In this document: positions 34,270 to 43,327 of the stretch, piece by piece | Numbering within the stretch: position 1 is the stretch's first letter | How the letters are laid out: each line of letters opens with the position of its first letter | Assembly (NCBI RefSeq): GCF_001907245.1 | Contig: NZ_MQSU01000002.1 | Span: 186,001-250,000, forward strand | Origin: Boudabousia liubingyangii | GTDB taxonomy: Bacteria > Actinomycetota > Actinomycetes > Actinomycetales > Actinomycetaceae | Direction of reading: 5' to 3' | DNA: 64,000 nucleotides | Translations under genes and position numbers: made by a program | The notes under the pieces: model-generated | Databases searched by the model: none | What the model was told of the DNA's origin: nothing | The model's input: only the letters and a program-made list of their open reading frames with translations

Positions 34270-35985
34270 ATGAGTGATTTTTCGTCCACCCCAAAGCCCG
34301 GCGGTCCCCAAATGAGCTACCAAAAAGCTCGCGAACTGAGTGCCGCCAGTCGCTTTACCGTGACGGAACTAAAGGGTGCCCTAGTAGCGCTTAAAGAACT
34401 CACGGAAGACCCACAGATCGCTCAAACGCTACAGCCTTTCGCTGAAGTCTCCAGATATAGCCTTCCCACCGGCTTCGATCACAGTCTGAACGAACTAGTT
34501 AAGCTCACCGAACCGGCAGCCGCCACCGCCTACACGCCACTAGAACAGGTGGACCTAGCTACGCTAGCGGAACTCCTGGCAGTGCGTGCCGAAACCTCAG
34601 CCCGGGGACTTGCAGGTATGCGCCTAGCCCATGTGCTTCGTGCCCTAGCGGATACCTGCTCAGGTCGGGATTACCTGACTGCGGTCGAACTAGCGAAGAA
34701 TCTGGAACGCTCCCATGGGGAACTAGCCGTTCAACTCCCCGCACCTAGTGAAGAAATGCCACTGGCTCAAGCCACTGTCGATTACGCGCATGGAAACCTA
34801 ACCGTTCCCTCAGTGTTATTGCAGCACTTCTACAGTCTGCTGGCCTACGTGTCTCTACCGCAGGCGGCCTATCAAGAAGGGGATTGGCAAAGTCATAAGG
34901 CCAAACTGGACAGTCGATCGGCTAATACCAGTGGGGAAGTCCTAGAAGCTAGTGCCTTACCGCTGCTACTTTGGGCTGCCGCCCTGTGCCGTGGAGCTAG
35001 CCCGCTGGACCCCGACATGCTCGAGGCCGTCCCGGAAACCTTGCGTTTCCAATTGGCTGACCTGCCGCAGGTCAAAAGCCCAACCCCAATTACCCGGCGC
35101 GCCCAGCGACTCTCTACCTGCCTACTCGAAATTGACGGCCCGCCGGGAAGTTTTAGCGCCTACCAGAAGGCCTGTCACTCCCATGACCCCCTGTGGAAAG
35201 TAGGGGCCCTAGATCCCTTCGGTTGGGAGCATTACCGGGTTCTACACCGATGCTTGGAACCAACCAGAGAAATCCCCGGCCTAGAGAACCGGCGTGATGT
35301 CCTGATTATTACCCCACCGGCCCCGGGGCAAAATGACCGCACCCAAGAGCCCCTAGATACCCCGCAGGCTAATAACGTGATTTTGCTAGGGCGTACCCGA
35401 CCGGCGATCCGGCCCTTCGTTTTGGCACTCTCTAGCTCCCCGGAAATCACTAGAGAATTGTGCCTGATGGGGGTCAATGTCCTCTATCGCCCCCAGCGCC
35501 CAGAACTACTGCGTGACCTCCTGGCCAGCCCCGAACCCCTAGCTGGTACCTTGATTAGCGCCACGGAAGTGGATCATGAACTTGTCCGAGAAGTCCTCCA
35601 GGGCGCCCCCGTACCCCTGGTGCACTCAGCCTGCCGTAATGAGCTTGAACTTCTAAACGCAGCGGCCGCAGTAGTCCAAGAACTCCACGCCCGTAACGCG
35701 GAAGAAATCCTAGCGGCACAAAAATCAGCCCTGCAGAACTCCCGTTCTCACTACCGGCAGCTTCAGTGCGAAAACCCCGGGGAGATCGCCCTCCACCAGG
35801 GAACCCTAGAGGTTTGGACCGAAGAACAACCCGCGGGTACGCTACGCGTCTTACTCCCCCCGGAACTACCCAGTGGTTTCTTCCAAGAAACTGAATACAC
35901 GCTACAGCGGATTTTGCCCCCAGAAGTGGCGCCCGAATACTTCAGCGGACCACAAGAGGGCCTAGTTCTTGGATACAGCTGGTGA
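34270..35985 (+). CDS. Degenerate DhaL/FakA-like protein, probably not a kinase
   Basis: A 571-residue cytoplasmic protein in the place where actinobacteria carry the DAK2/FakA (YloV) gene, between rpmB and recG. By eye the fold pattern is kept: the region LLAVRAETSARGLAGMRLAHVLRALAD matches the helix after the active site of DhaL domains, and FVLALSSSPEITRELCLMGVNVLY matches the C-terminal domain. The DGDTGTN metal/ATP motif is gone; the aligned stretch reads LPTGFDHSLN, and the GNSG motif is replaced by SARG. It therefore looks catalytically dead. The frame is open from 34228, but ATG 34270 has a -10 box six bases upstream. Homology is an inference from position and pattern. Confidence 0.55.
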   Translation: MSDFSSTPKPGGPQMSYQKARELSAASRFTVTELKGALVALKELTEDPQIAQTLQPFAEVSRYSLPTGFDHSLNELVKLTEPAAATAYTPLEQVDLATLAELLAVRAETSARGLAGMRLAHVLRALADTCSGRDYLTAVELAKNLERSHGELAVQLPAPSEEMPLAQATVDYAHGNLTVPSVLLQHFYSLLAYVSLPQAAYQEGDWQSHKAKLDSRSANTSGEVLEASALPLLLWAAALCRGASPLDPDMLEAVPETLRFQLADLPQVKSPTPITRRAQRLSTCLLEIDGPPGSFSAYQKACHSHDPLWKVGALDPFGWEHYRVLHRCLEPTREIPGLENRRDVLIITPPAPGQNDRTQEPLDTPQANNVILLGRTRPAIRPFVLALSSSPEITRELCLMGVNVLYRPQRPELLRDLLASPEPLAGTLISATEVDHELVREVLQGAPVPLVHSACRNELELLNAAAAVVQELHARNAEEILAAQKSALQNSRSHYRQLQCENPGEIALHQGTLEVWTEEQPAGTLRVLLPPELPSGFFQETEYTLQRILPPEVAPEYFSGPQEGLVLGYSW

Positions 35986-35986
35986 A

Positions 35987-38341
35987 ATGACACCTAAGAA
36001 AACTGACACTACCAAACCCCCGAAAACTAGTACTAACGGGGCTCAAAAAGGTGCCAAAAGTGGTCAGCTGGCGGCCCCGCCCCCCGCCGAACTGGACACG
36101 CCACTGGATCGTCGTGTCGGCCCCAAAACCGCCAAAAAACTGGCCAAACTAGGGCTAAATACCGTCCGCGACTTGCTCTATCTGCAACCTCGTCGCCTAC
36201 AAACCTGGGCGGAACTGAGCGCCCTCGAAAACCTAAACGAGGGCGAAGAAGTCACCTTCATCGCGCAGGTCACCGACGCGCAAATGCGCTCCCTACGTAA
36301 TCGCCCCGGTGCCATGTTCACCGCCCACCTATATGACGGGGCTATCGAGCTAACCGCCACTTTCTTTGCCCGCCACCAGGCGATCCTCAACTTTCACGCT
36401 CGCAACCTAGTGCCTGGAAACCACTACATGTTCAGTGGCAAACTGAGCCAATACCGGGGGAAATGGCAGCTCACCCACCCCGAATATGACACTGCCGAAG
36501 GCCTAAGTGAAAGCGAACTGGCCGCTCGGGCTGCCCGTCCCGCACTGATCTACCCGCAGAGTGCTGGCCTGCCCTCCTGGGTGACCGCCAAGGCGATCCG
36601 CACCATCCTAGACACCCTCAAGCCCGAGGACGTCCCCGAGGTCCTCCCGGAAGACTTCCGTAAAACACAGGGCTGGGATACTACCTTCACCGCCCTGCAT
36701 AAACTGCACCAACCCGAAACCATCGAAGAATACCGCTGGGCCCAAAAACGCCTAGCTTTCGACGAAGCGCTAATCACCCAGACGGCCCTTGCGCAAGCCC
36801 GGCAGGGATACCAAGCCCAAACCGCGCACCCCCTGACGGAAGACCCCAAGGGCCTACTGACACAGATCGAAAGCGCTCTGCCCTTCGAACTTACCGACTC
36901 TCAAAAACAGGTAAACCAACAGATTGCTCAAGACCTGGCCAAATCCCACCCCATGCAGCGACTCCTGCAGGGAGATGTGGGCTCCGGCAAGACCATCGTC
37001 GCGGTCCTGGCCCTCGCCCGCGCCCTAGCCCACGGATATCAGGGAGCCCTATTAGCGCCCACCGAAGTCCTAGCGACTCAGCACTATCTGGGACTGCTGA
37101 AACAATTCCCCGGCCTGATAGCACCAGCCTCCCTTACCTCGCGTACCGCCCCCATTGAGCTACTACTACTTACCGGGAGTCTAAGCGCCAAAGACAAGCG
37201 ACAAGCCCTTGCGATCCTAGCCAGTGGCAAGCCCGTCCTCGTGATCGGAACCCACGCGCTCCTCTCTGAACACGTCCAAATCCCCAACCTGGCGCTACTA
37301 GTCGTTGACGAACAGCACCGCTTCGGCGTTAAACAGCGCGAAATCCTGCGCGAAAAAACCGAACATGTCCCGCACCTCCTAGTCATGACCGCCACCCCCA
37401 TCCCCAGAACGGTGGCGATGACCCTATTCGGTGACCTCGAAGTTTCCATCCTAGGTGCGCGCCCTCGGCCCGGAGAAGAAATTACCACCTACCTGGTACC
37501 CGCCGAAAAACCCGCCTGGATGGCTCGCCTCTGGACCCGTACCGCCGAGGAAGTCCACAACGGTGCCCACGTCTACATCGTCTGTCCCCGCATCAGCGAA
37601 GACGAAAAGGACCCCGAAACCCGAAGCGTCAGTACCGCAGACGCACCCCACAACCAGGCAAAAGCGGTAAAAGCTGCGACCCGGAAAGCAACCCCCAGCG
37701 CGCCTGCGGAAGAGAAACGAAAAATCGTTCTCACCTCAGCTGAAGGTCTCTACCAGAAACTCCAGCAAGAACCAGCCCTGCAGGGGATTAAACTGGCGCT
37801 GCTGCACGGGCGGCAAAGTCCCGCAGAAAAAGCCCAAATTATGGACGACTTCAAGAGCGGCAAGACCCCGGTACTAATTTCTACTACCGTGATCGAAGTG
37901 GGTGTTGACGACCCCGAAGCTACCTTGATGATCATCATGGATGCCCAACAGTATGGGCTTTCGGCCCTGCACCAGCTGCGTGGACGCGTAGGGCGTGGCA
38001 GTCGGCCCGGTACCTGCCTAGCGGTTTATCAAGAGACCCAAGGCGATGACGCTCTTACTCGACTCCAAGCCCTAGCGGAAAGTAATGACGGCTTCTACCT
38101 AGCGGAAAAAGACCTAGAGATTCGCCGGGAAGGCGACGTCCTAGGGGAGGGCCAGGCAGGCCGCGGAAGCAGCCTCAAGTTCATTTCCGTGCTCAAAGAC
38201 CTGGACACCATTAAACGTGCCCGCAGCCTAGCAGACCACCTAGTTAGTGAAGATCCAGAACTTGCAGAGCATCCCGATCTGAAAGCTGCGATCGATTCTG
38301 CCCTTGCTGCCGAGCAACAAGAAAACCTTCTGCGCAGCTAG
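35987..38341 (+). CDS. recG: ATP-dependent DNA helicase RecG
   Basis: Branch-migrating helicase that rescues stalled replication forks. Of 784 residues, the N-terminal wedge/OB domain spans about residues 30-230; the helicase core has LLQGDVGSGKTIVAVLALA (Walker A), VVDEQHRFGVKQRE (DEQH box), MTATPIPRT, and STTVIEVGVDDPEAT with QLRGRVGRGSRPGTC in the second RecA lobe. An Ala/Lys/Thr-rich insert lies near residues 545-580, between helicase blocks. The ATG at 35987, one base after the previous stop, is preferred over TTG 35969, which would overlap the gene before. Confidence 0.95.
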   Translation: MTPKKTDTTKPPKTSTNGAQKGAKSGQLAAPPPAELDTPLDRRVGPKTAKKLAKLGLNTVRDLLYLQPRRLQTWAELSALENLNEGEEVTFIAQVTDAQMRSLRNRPGAMFTAHLYDGAIELTATFFARHQAILNFHARNLVPGNHYMFSGKLSQYRGKWQLTHPEYDTAEGLSESELAARAARPALIYPQSAGLPSWVTAKAIRTILDTLKPEDVPEVLPEDFRKTQGWDTTFTALHKLHQPETIEEYRWAQKRLAFDEALITQTALAQARQGYQAQTAHPLTEDPKGLLTQIESALPFELTDSQKQVNQQIAQDLAKSHPMQRLLQGDVGSGKTIVAVLALARALAHGYQGALLAPTEVLATQHYLGLLKQFPGLIAPASLTSRTAPIELLLLTGSLSAKDKRQALAILASGKPVLVIGTHALLSEHVQIPNLALLVVDEQHRFGVKQREILREKTEHVPHLLVMTATPIPRTVAMTLFGDLEVSILGARPRPGEEITTYLVPAEKPAWMARLWTRTAEEVHNGAHVYIVCPRISEDEKDPETRSVSTADAPHNQAKAVKAATRKATPSAPAEEKRKIVLTSAEGLYQKLQQEPALQGIKLALLHGRQSPAEKAQIMDDFKSGKTPVLISTTVIEVGVDDPEATLMIIMDAQQYGLSALHQLRGRVGRGSRPGTCLAVYQETQGDDALTRLQALAESNDGFYLAEKDLEIRREGDVLGEGQAGRGSSLKFISVLKDLDTIKRARSLADHLVSEDPELAEHPDLKAAIDSALAAEQQENLLRS

Positions 38342-38369
38342 GCGCCCGAAAATCATTTACCCTAGCTAC

Positions 38370-38975
38370 ATGACCAGAATCATTGCCGGAAAATACCGAG
38401 GACGCGAACTTAAAGTCCCCGCCAAGGGAACCCGACCCACTTCTTCCCGGGTGCGCGAAGCCCTATTTTCCCGCCTAGAACACTGGAACCTGATCCAAAA
38501 CTGCGACATCCTAGACCTGTGCGCAGGAAGTGGGGCCCTGGGGATCGAAGCCCTCTCACGTGGGGCCAATTCCCTTGACCTAATCGAAAAAGCCCCGGCG
38601 GCCGCCCGCATTATCCAAGATAATCTGCGTACTTTGAAGATCGATAATGCACGCGTCTACCCCCAAAATATTCACGCTTTCCTGACCGGTGCGCCCCGTA
38701 AATACGATCTGGTCTTCTTCGACCCGCCCTACGATATGCCAAATCAGGAAATCGCCCAGGTTGCCCAGAGCCTAGCCGGCGGCTACCTAGCTGAACACAG
38801 CGTGATCGTGATCGAACGTGCTAAACGCTCGGGGCAACCTGAATGGGGCAGCCAGCTGAGCGTCCTCGACGAAAAAAGCTACGGCGATACCATCATCTGG
38901 TTCCTTGAGCTAGCGAATGAAACCCAAGCACAAAAGCCAGAACCGTCGGAAAAGCCCACCCAAGCAGGGGAGTAA
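38370..38975 (+). CDS. rsmD: 16S rRNA (guanine966-N2)-methyltransferase RsmD
   Basis: Methylates G966 of 16S rRNA. It has 201 residues; the N-terminus MTRIIAGKYRGRELKVP is typical, followed by RPTSSRVREALFSRLEHW, the AdoMet-binding DLCAGSGALGIEALSRGA and the catalytic FFDPPYDMP. The frame runs open from 38304, inside recG, but ATG 38370 gives the family N-terminus. The C-terminal tail is short and charged. coaD follows after two bases, the normal pairing. Confidence 0.94.
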   Translation: MTRIIAGKYRGRELKVPAKGTRPTSSRVREALFSRLEHWNLIQNCDILDLCAGSGALGIEALSRGANSLDLIEKAPAAARIIQDNLRTLKIDNARVYPQNIHAFLTGAPRKYDLVFFDPPYDMPNQEIAQVAQSLAGGYLAEHSVIVIERAKRSGQPEWGSQLSVLDEKSYGDTIIWFLELANETQAQKPEPSEKPTQAGE

Positions 38976-38977
38976 CC

Positions 38978-39481
38978 ATGCGCCTTATCTATCCCGGAAG
39001 TTTTGACCCCTTCACCCGCGGGCACCTTGATATCGTGCAGCGTGCCCTGAGTTTTGGGCTGCCGCTGACCGTAGTGGTGGGGCACAATCCCGAAAAACGC
39101 TCCTGGTTTACCCCTGAAGAACGGGTTGAACTGATCCGGCAAAGCGTTGCCGGGGCGGGGCTTGACGGGGCCGACCGGTTGACGGTTGAGGTCCATGAAG
39201 GACTGCTGGTAGCTAAGTATGCGCAGCCCGGCAACGTCCTGATCAAGGGCCTCCGTGGTGCCCAGGATTTAGAAGACGAGGCAGTACAGGCACGTTTTAA
39301 TCGTGAGATCGGGAATTTGGAGACCCTATTTTTGCCTTCTCAGGCGAGTTTTTCCCATATTTCGTCCAGCATTGTGAAACAATTAGCGCAACTAGAGGTC
39401 CCCTTGGCTCCCTATGTCACCAAGGAGGTCGAAGCTGCCCTCACGCAAAAACTTGCGGAGCGAAAGGAACACCATGACTGA
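38978..39481 (+). CDS. coaD: Phosphopantetheine adenylyltransferase CoaD
   Basis: Fourth step of coenzyme A synthesis, transferring AMP to phosphopantetheine. The 167 residues show YPGSFDPFTRGHLDIV with the (T/H)xGH nucleotidyltransferase motif, VVVGHNPEKR, IKGLRGAQDLEDE, and the late ISSSIVKQLAQL. GGGGAG stands before the ATG at 38978. The 3' end overlaps the SepIVA-like gene by eight bases. Confidence 0.95.
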   Translation: MRLIYPGSFDPFTRGHLDIVQRALSFGLPLTVVVGHNPEKRSWFTPEERVELIRQSVAGAGLDGADRLTVEVHEGLLVAKYAQPGNVLIKGLRGAQDLEDEAVQARFNREIGNLETLFLPSQASFSHISSSIVKQLAQLEVPLAPYVTKEVEAALTQKLAERKEHHD

Positions 39482-40157
39482 TTACGAAGACGAAACCACC
39501 AACTTGAGCGTGGATGAAGCAACCGCCATGTCCCTGCTGGAGACCCTGCAGGAGCTAATCGAAACCGCTTCCGCATCTTTCCCCATGACCAGCTTCGCCA
39601 AGATCAACCGGGCCCAGGCGCTGGATCTTCTAGAGCAGGTCCGTGAAGCCCTGCCGCGCGACGTCGTGAACGCTGACTCGATTGTCAACGAAGCGAATGT
39701 CGTCTTGGCCCGCGCGGATGAGGAAGCTCGCGTCCGCCTCGAAGATGCCACCCACCAGGCTGACACGACCTTGGAAAGTGCCCGCCAGGAAGCCGAAAAC
39801 CTGCACGAACAGGCACAGCAGCAGGCCCAGGACATTAACGCTCGTGCTCAGCAGGAAGCTGAACGGCTAGTCTCTGAAGCTCAAGCCGAAGCCGACCGCC
39901 TAATCGCTGACGCCCAGGCCAACGCTGAACGCCTAATCAGCGCCGAAAGCGTCCTCCAGGAAGCTAACGCTCGCGCCAACCAGGTCATCCGCAATGCCGA
40001 ACGCGAAGCTAACCGCCTGACCATTGACGCTAACCAGTACGCTCGCGCCCAGATGGACGCCCTAGTAGCCCAGGCTTCTGAAGTAGCCCAGGTAGCTGCC
40101 GGTGGACGCGACGCCATTGATAACCGACTAGCAGGCCTCGAAGGATACGAAGCATGA
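39474..40157 (+). CDS. SepIVA-like coiled-coil protein (DivIVA-related)
   Basis: A 227-residue soluble coiled-coil protein. Residues 1-60 form a short globular or helical start (LLETLQELIETASASFPMT), and from about residue 65 to 215 runs a long Ala/Glu/Gln/Arg heptad region (for example EAERLVSEAQAEADRLIAD). Position decides the name: in Mycobacterium, SepIVA (Rv2927c), a DivIVA-domain septation protein, lies next to the DUF177 gene and rnc, as here. ATG 39474 makes an eight-base overlap with coaD; the frame is open to 39414. Function in division or envelope growth is inferred. Confidence 0.68.
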   Translation: MTDYEDETTNLSVDEATAMSLLETLQELIETASASFPMTSFAKINRAQALDLLEQVREALPRDVVNADSIVNEANVVLARADEEARVRLEDATHQADTTLESARQEAENLHEQAQQQAQDINARAQQEAERLVSEAQAEADRLIADAQANAERLISAESVLQEANARANQVIRNAEREANRLTIDANQYARAQMDALVAQASEVAQVAAGGRDAIDNRLAGLEGYEA

Positions 40158-40705
40158 GTTCAGAGCCTCAGATGCTCATCCCCATCGCGCAGATTCTGCG
40201 CGAACCCCAAGTCCCACACGATCTAGAACTAGACCTAGACGTGACTGAGGACTGGCGGACCGAATACGCCCACTTCGTACCGGGAATCTACCCGCTAGAC
40301 CTAACCGTGACGGCCTCAGACGGGGGAGTGCTGGTGCACGCCCAAACCGAGCTGGACTACCAGGCAGAATGCTCTCGTTGTGTCACCGAATTTGAGGTCC
40401 CCGTAGAGATTGAACTTTCAGAGTACTACACCACCGAAGCCCGTGTTGCTGCGGCCTTAAAAGAAGGGGACGAGGACGCGGAAAACTGGCCCACTCACAA
40501 TGGGGAAAGCTTCGATCTGCTACCTCGGCTACGTGAGGAAGCAATCTTGGCCCTACCGCTTTTGCCGCTTTGCGAACCTGACTGTGAAGGCTTGTGCGCG
40601 GACTGCGGTGAACCCTACCGTGACCTACCAGAAGATCATGAGCATGAAGTGCTAGATCCGCGTATGGCCGCGCTTAAGGACTTCTTTAAGGACTCCGAAT
40701 CCTAA
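40154..40705 (+). CDS. yceD: YceD/DUF177 family protein
   Basis: A 183-residue DUF177 protein with the family pattern: VLVHAQTELDYQAECSRCV in the middle and LCEPDCEGLCADCGEPY toward the C-terminus, giving CxxC-type cysteine groups that may bind zinc. In plants and bacteria the family takes part in 23S rRNA processing. It overlaps the SepIVA-like gene by four bases. Its usual partner rpmF (bL32) is missing: only 77 bases separate it from rnc and they encode no such protein. Confidence 0.88.
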   Translation: MSSEPQMLIPIAQILREPQVPHDLELDLDVTEDWRTEYAHFVPGIYPLDLTVTASDGGVLVHAQTELDYQAECSRCVTEFEVPVEIELSEYYTTEARVAAALKEGDEDAENWPTHNGESFDLLPRLREEAILALPLLPLCEPDCEGLCADCGEPYRDLPEDHEHEVLDPRMAALKDFFKDSES

Positions 40706-40770
40706 AGGACACCGAAGCTCTAAAGGCCGCGATAGTGCCAGAGGTAATATCTTTTGGCTAAATTCTAAGA

Positions 40771-40776
40771 GATAAT
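40771..40776 (+). promoter_or_regulatory. -10 box of rnc, probable leaderless start
   Basis: GATAAT ends six bases before the rnc ATG. The AGGA between them is only two bases from the ATG, too close to act as a normal ribosome site, so a leaderless rnc mRNA is plausible. Confidence 0.4.
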
Positions 40777-40782
40777 AGGAAG

Positions 40783-41574
40783 ATGGTTAAGAAAAAGACT
40801 CAACAGGATCGAGCTCAACGCGCCGTGGCTCCCGCCAGCCAAGAACTACTTAAAACTTGGGGTGCGCAGATCGATCCAGAGCTTTTAGTCTTAGCTTTAA
40901 CCCACCGTTCCTTCGCCAATGAAGCCGGCGGACTACCGCACAACGAACGCCTTGAGTTCCTAGGGGACTCCGTGCTTTCCATCGTGGTGACCGACTATCT
41001 CTACCGAACCTATCCTGATCGCCCAGAAGCGCACCTGTCCAAGATGCGCGCCGGGGCTGTCTCTCAAAACGCCCTGGCCCTAGTAGCGCGAAACCTAAAG
41101 CTAGGCAGCTACCTGCTACTAGGCCGCGGCGAGCAAAAGACCGGTGGACGCGATAAAGATTCGATTCTTTCTGATGCGGTCGAAGCCATGATCGGCGCTA
41201 CCTACCTTTCCATTGGCCTACCTGAGACTCGCCTAGTGGTGCTGGGGCATCTAAAACCCCTCCTCGATGATGCGATTTCTAGGGGAGCAGACACCGATGC
41301 TAAGACTCCTCTAGGAGAGTTAGTCGCTGAACTTGAAATGGGTGAAGTGACTTACGAGGTAGAAGGCACCGGACCCGCTCACGAACGCGAATACTGCGCT
41401 ACCGTCATGATTCAAGGAAAGGCATACGGGCAGGGGACCGGCACCTCAAAACGAAAGGCCGAAGGCCAAGCCGCCCGGGTAGCGCTAGAGAAACTGCGCA
41501 CCGAAAATCAGATCAGTACCGCGCCGATTCTTACCGGATCGGGTCTACACGGTGAGACCTACCCGCATGCCTGA
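40783..41574 (+). CDS. rnc: Ribonuclease III
   Basis: Double-strand-specific endoribonuclease that processes rRNA precursors. The 263 residues include the catalytic domain with the signature NERLEFLGDSVLSIVVTDYL and the later acidic residues in DSILSDAVEAMIGA, then a dsRNA-binding domain (about residues 175-245, TPLGELVAELEMG... GTSKRKAEGQAARVAL). The mutM start overlaps its last eight bases. Its promoter lies directly in front (40771-40776). Confidence 0.95.
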   Translation: MVKKKTQQDRAQRAVAPASQELLKTWGAQIDPELLVLALTHRSFANEAGGLPHNERLEFLGDSVLSIVVTDYLYRTYPDRPEAHLSKMRAGAVSQNALALVARNLKLGSYLLLGRGEQKTGGRDKDSILSDAVEAMIGATYLSIGLPETRLVVLGHLKPLLDDAISRGADTDAKTPLGELVAELEMGEVTYEVEGTGPAHEREYCATVMIQGKAYGQGTGTSKRKAEGQAARVALEKLRTENQISTAPILTGSGLHGETYPHA

Positions 41575-42469
41575 ACTACCCGAAGCCGAAATCGTCCGCC
41601 GGGGCCTAGCCGAAATCCTTGCCGGCACCAAAATTGAGGGCCTTGAGGTTTTTCATCCCCGGACCGCCCGCTACCAAAACGGCGGCAGTGCACAACTCAC
41701 CCAACAACTCAGCGGCGCGCACCTAGATGCAGTGGTCCGACGCGGAAAATTCATGTGGACACTGACCTCGAACGGGCAAGCACTCATGATGCACCTGGGG
41801 ATGTCCGGCCAGTTCCGCCCCCTAGCTAAGCAGGCGGGCGAGGCCCCCGTGAGGCATGAACGTGCCCGCCTCTACTTAAGTGGGGGACCAGCTCAGAGCC
41901 TTTCGTTTATTGATCAGCGAACCTTCGGGGCGCTCTATCTAAGCCCCACGGCCAATACCGAAGATGGCGCACCTGCCGGTTGTGGTTCCGACTCACTCCT
42001 GCTGCCCGCTGGCGCTTCGCATATTGCCCGAGATCTACTTGATCCTCACCTCGATTTAGTCAAGGTAAACCAGCGAATTCGAAAATCCAAAAGCCCCATC
42101 AAAAACGTGCTTTTAAACCAGTCAATAATCTCTGGATTCGGCAATATTTACGCTGATGAAGCGCTCTTCGTGGCCGGGGTTCACGGGGCTCGAAGCGCCT
42201 CGACTCTGACACGCCAGCAGGTCGCACAGATCCTCCAGGCGGGAATCGAAATCATGGAACGTTCGCTCAGTCGGGGCGGTACCTCTTTTGATCAACTCTA
42301 TGTTGACGTTAACGGCAGCGCCGGCACCTTCGCTGACGAACTTCTGGTCTATGGGCGAGCCGGACAGGCCTGTCGCGAATGCGGCCACGAGTTAAGTAGT
42401 ATTAGCCTTAACAAGCGCTCGCACGTGTATTGCGCAAACTGCCAGCGACCACCTCGGAACTTAAAGTAG
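41567..42469 (+). CDS. mutM: Formamidopyrimidine-DNA glycosylase MutM (Fpg)
   Basis: Removes 8-oxoguanine and other oxidised purines. The protein must begin MPELPEAEIV because Pro2 is the nucleophile and Glu3 assists; ATG 41567 gives exactly this, and the upstream start at 41552 can be excluded. The H2TH region follows (KNVLLNQSIISGFGNIYADEALF), and the C-terminal zinc finger reads CRECGHELS... YCANCQ. Length 300 residues. In most actinobacteria smc follows; here an orphan response regulator does. Confidence 0.96.
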   Translation: MPELPEAEIVRRGLAEILAGTKIEGLEVFHPRTARYQNGGSAQLTQQLSGAHLDAVVRRGKFMWTLTSNGQALMMHLGMSGQFRPLAKQAGEAPVRHERARLYLSGGPAQSLSFIDQRTFGALYLSPTANTEDGAPAGCGSDSLLLPAGASHIARDLLDPHLDLVKVNQRIRKSKSPIKNVLLNQSIISGFGNIYADEALFVAGVHGARSASTLTRQQVAQILQAGIEIMERSLSRGGTSFDQLYVDVNGSAGTFADELLVYGRAGQACRECGHELSSISLNKRSHVYCANCQRPPRNLK

Positions 42470-42501
42470 AATAATCACACGTTATGATTGGAGCTGTGAA
42501 T

Positions 42502-43167
42502 ATGAACAACCAAAACCGTGAGGCCGAACCGGTCTCAGTAATGATCGTCGATGATCATGAAATCGTCCGTCGTGGCATCGCAGAAATTATTGAGCGAGCC
42601 GAAGACCTGAAGGTGGTAGCTGAAGCCGGCACCGTAGCCGACGCACTAGTTCGTGTCCGCCTGGTTCAACCCGACGTGATCCTAGTTGACCTGCAGCTAC
42701 CGGATGGTACCGGTATTGATATTCTTAAGGTCTTAAAGGCGGAAGACCTACCGTCCCTACCCATTATCCTGACCTCTTTCGATGACGACTCCGCGGTCGC
42801 GGAAGGCCTAGCTGCTGGCGCGAAGGCTTTCGTCCTTAAGAACGTCCGTGGCAATGAAATCGCCGAGGTTGTGCGACAAGTAGCCGCCGGACAGGTACTG
42901 CTGGACGACCGCACCCTCACCGCCCGCAAGTCCGATGGGGACGACCCCACTGCTAACCTCACCCCCTCAGAGCGTAAGGTTCTGATGCTGATTGGTGACG
43001 GACTCTCGAACCGAGAAATCGGCGAAAAGCTGGGTGTAGCGGAAAAGACTGTGAAGAATCATATTACGTCTTTGCTGGCCAAAATGGGTCTGCAGCGTCG
43101 TACTCAGGTAGCCGCCTGGGTCGCGGGGCAACGTGCCGCAGCTTGGCGGACGCCCACTGAGAACTGA
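42502..43167 (+). CDS. NarL/LuxR-family response regulator (orphan)
   Basis: Two-domain regulator of 221 residues. The receiver domain begins VMIVDDHEIVRRG and carries the phosphoacceptor in ILVDLQLPD, with Thr and Lys of the switch in LTSFDD and FVLKNV. The C-terminal LuxR-type helix-turn-helix is LTPSERKVLMLIGDGLSNREIGEKLGVAEKTVKNH. No histidine kinase is adjacent. ATG 42502 is preferred to ATG 42484 because GGAG (42490-42493) is well spaced only from 42502. It stands alone between mutM and the repeat-TPR-HAD gene. Confidence 0.9.
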   Translation: MNNQNREAEPVSVMIVDDHEIVRRGIAEIIERAEDLKVVAEAGTVADALVRVRLVQPDVILVDLQLPDGTGIDILKVLKAEDLPSLPIILTSFDDDSAVAEGLAAGAKAFVLKNVRGNEIAEVVRQVAAGQVLLDDRTLTARKSDGDDPTANLTPSERKVLMLIGDGLSNREIGEKLGVAEKTVKNHITSLLAKMGLQRRTQVAAWVAGQRAAAWRTPTEN

Positions 43168-43327
43168 TTTTATTCTCCAATCAAGTAGCGCGTGATTACC
43201 CCCAAGGGGAGCAAAGCCACTAAAGTGCCTGCACTTTTGCCCTGTGGAAACTCCCCGAGGGGGTAAAAATCTGCGTAAAATAAGAAATGTTTATCAATAA
43301 AAAATAAAAACCCATAGAGGAGTTCTT

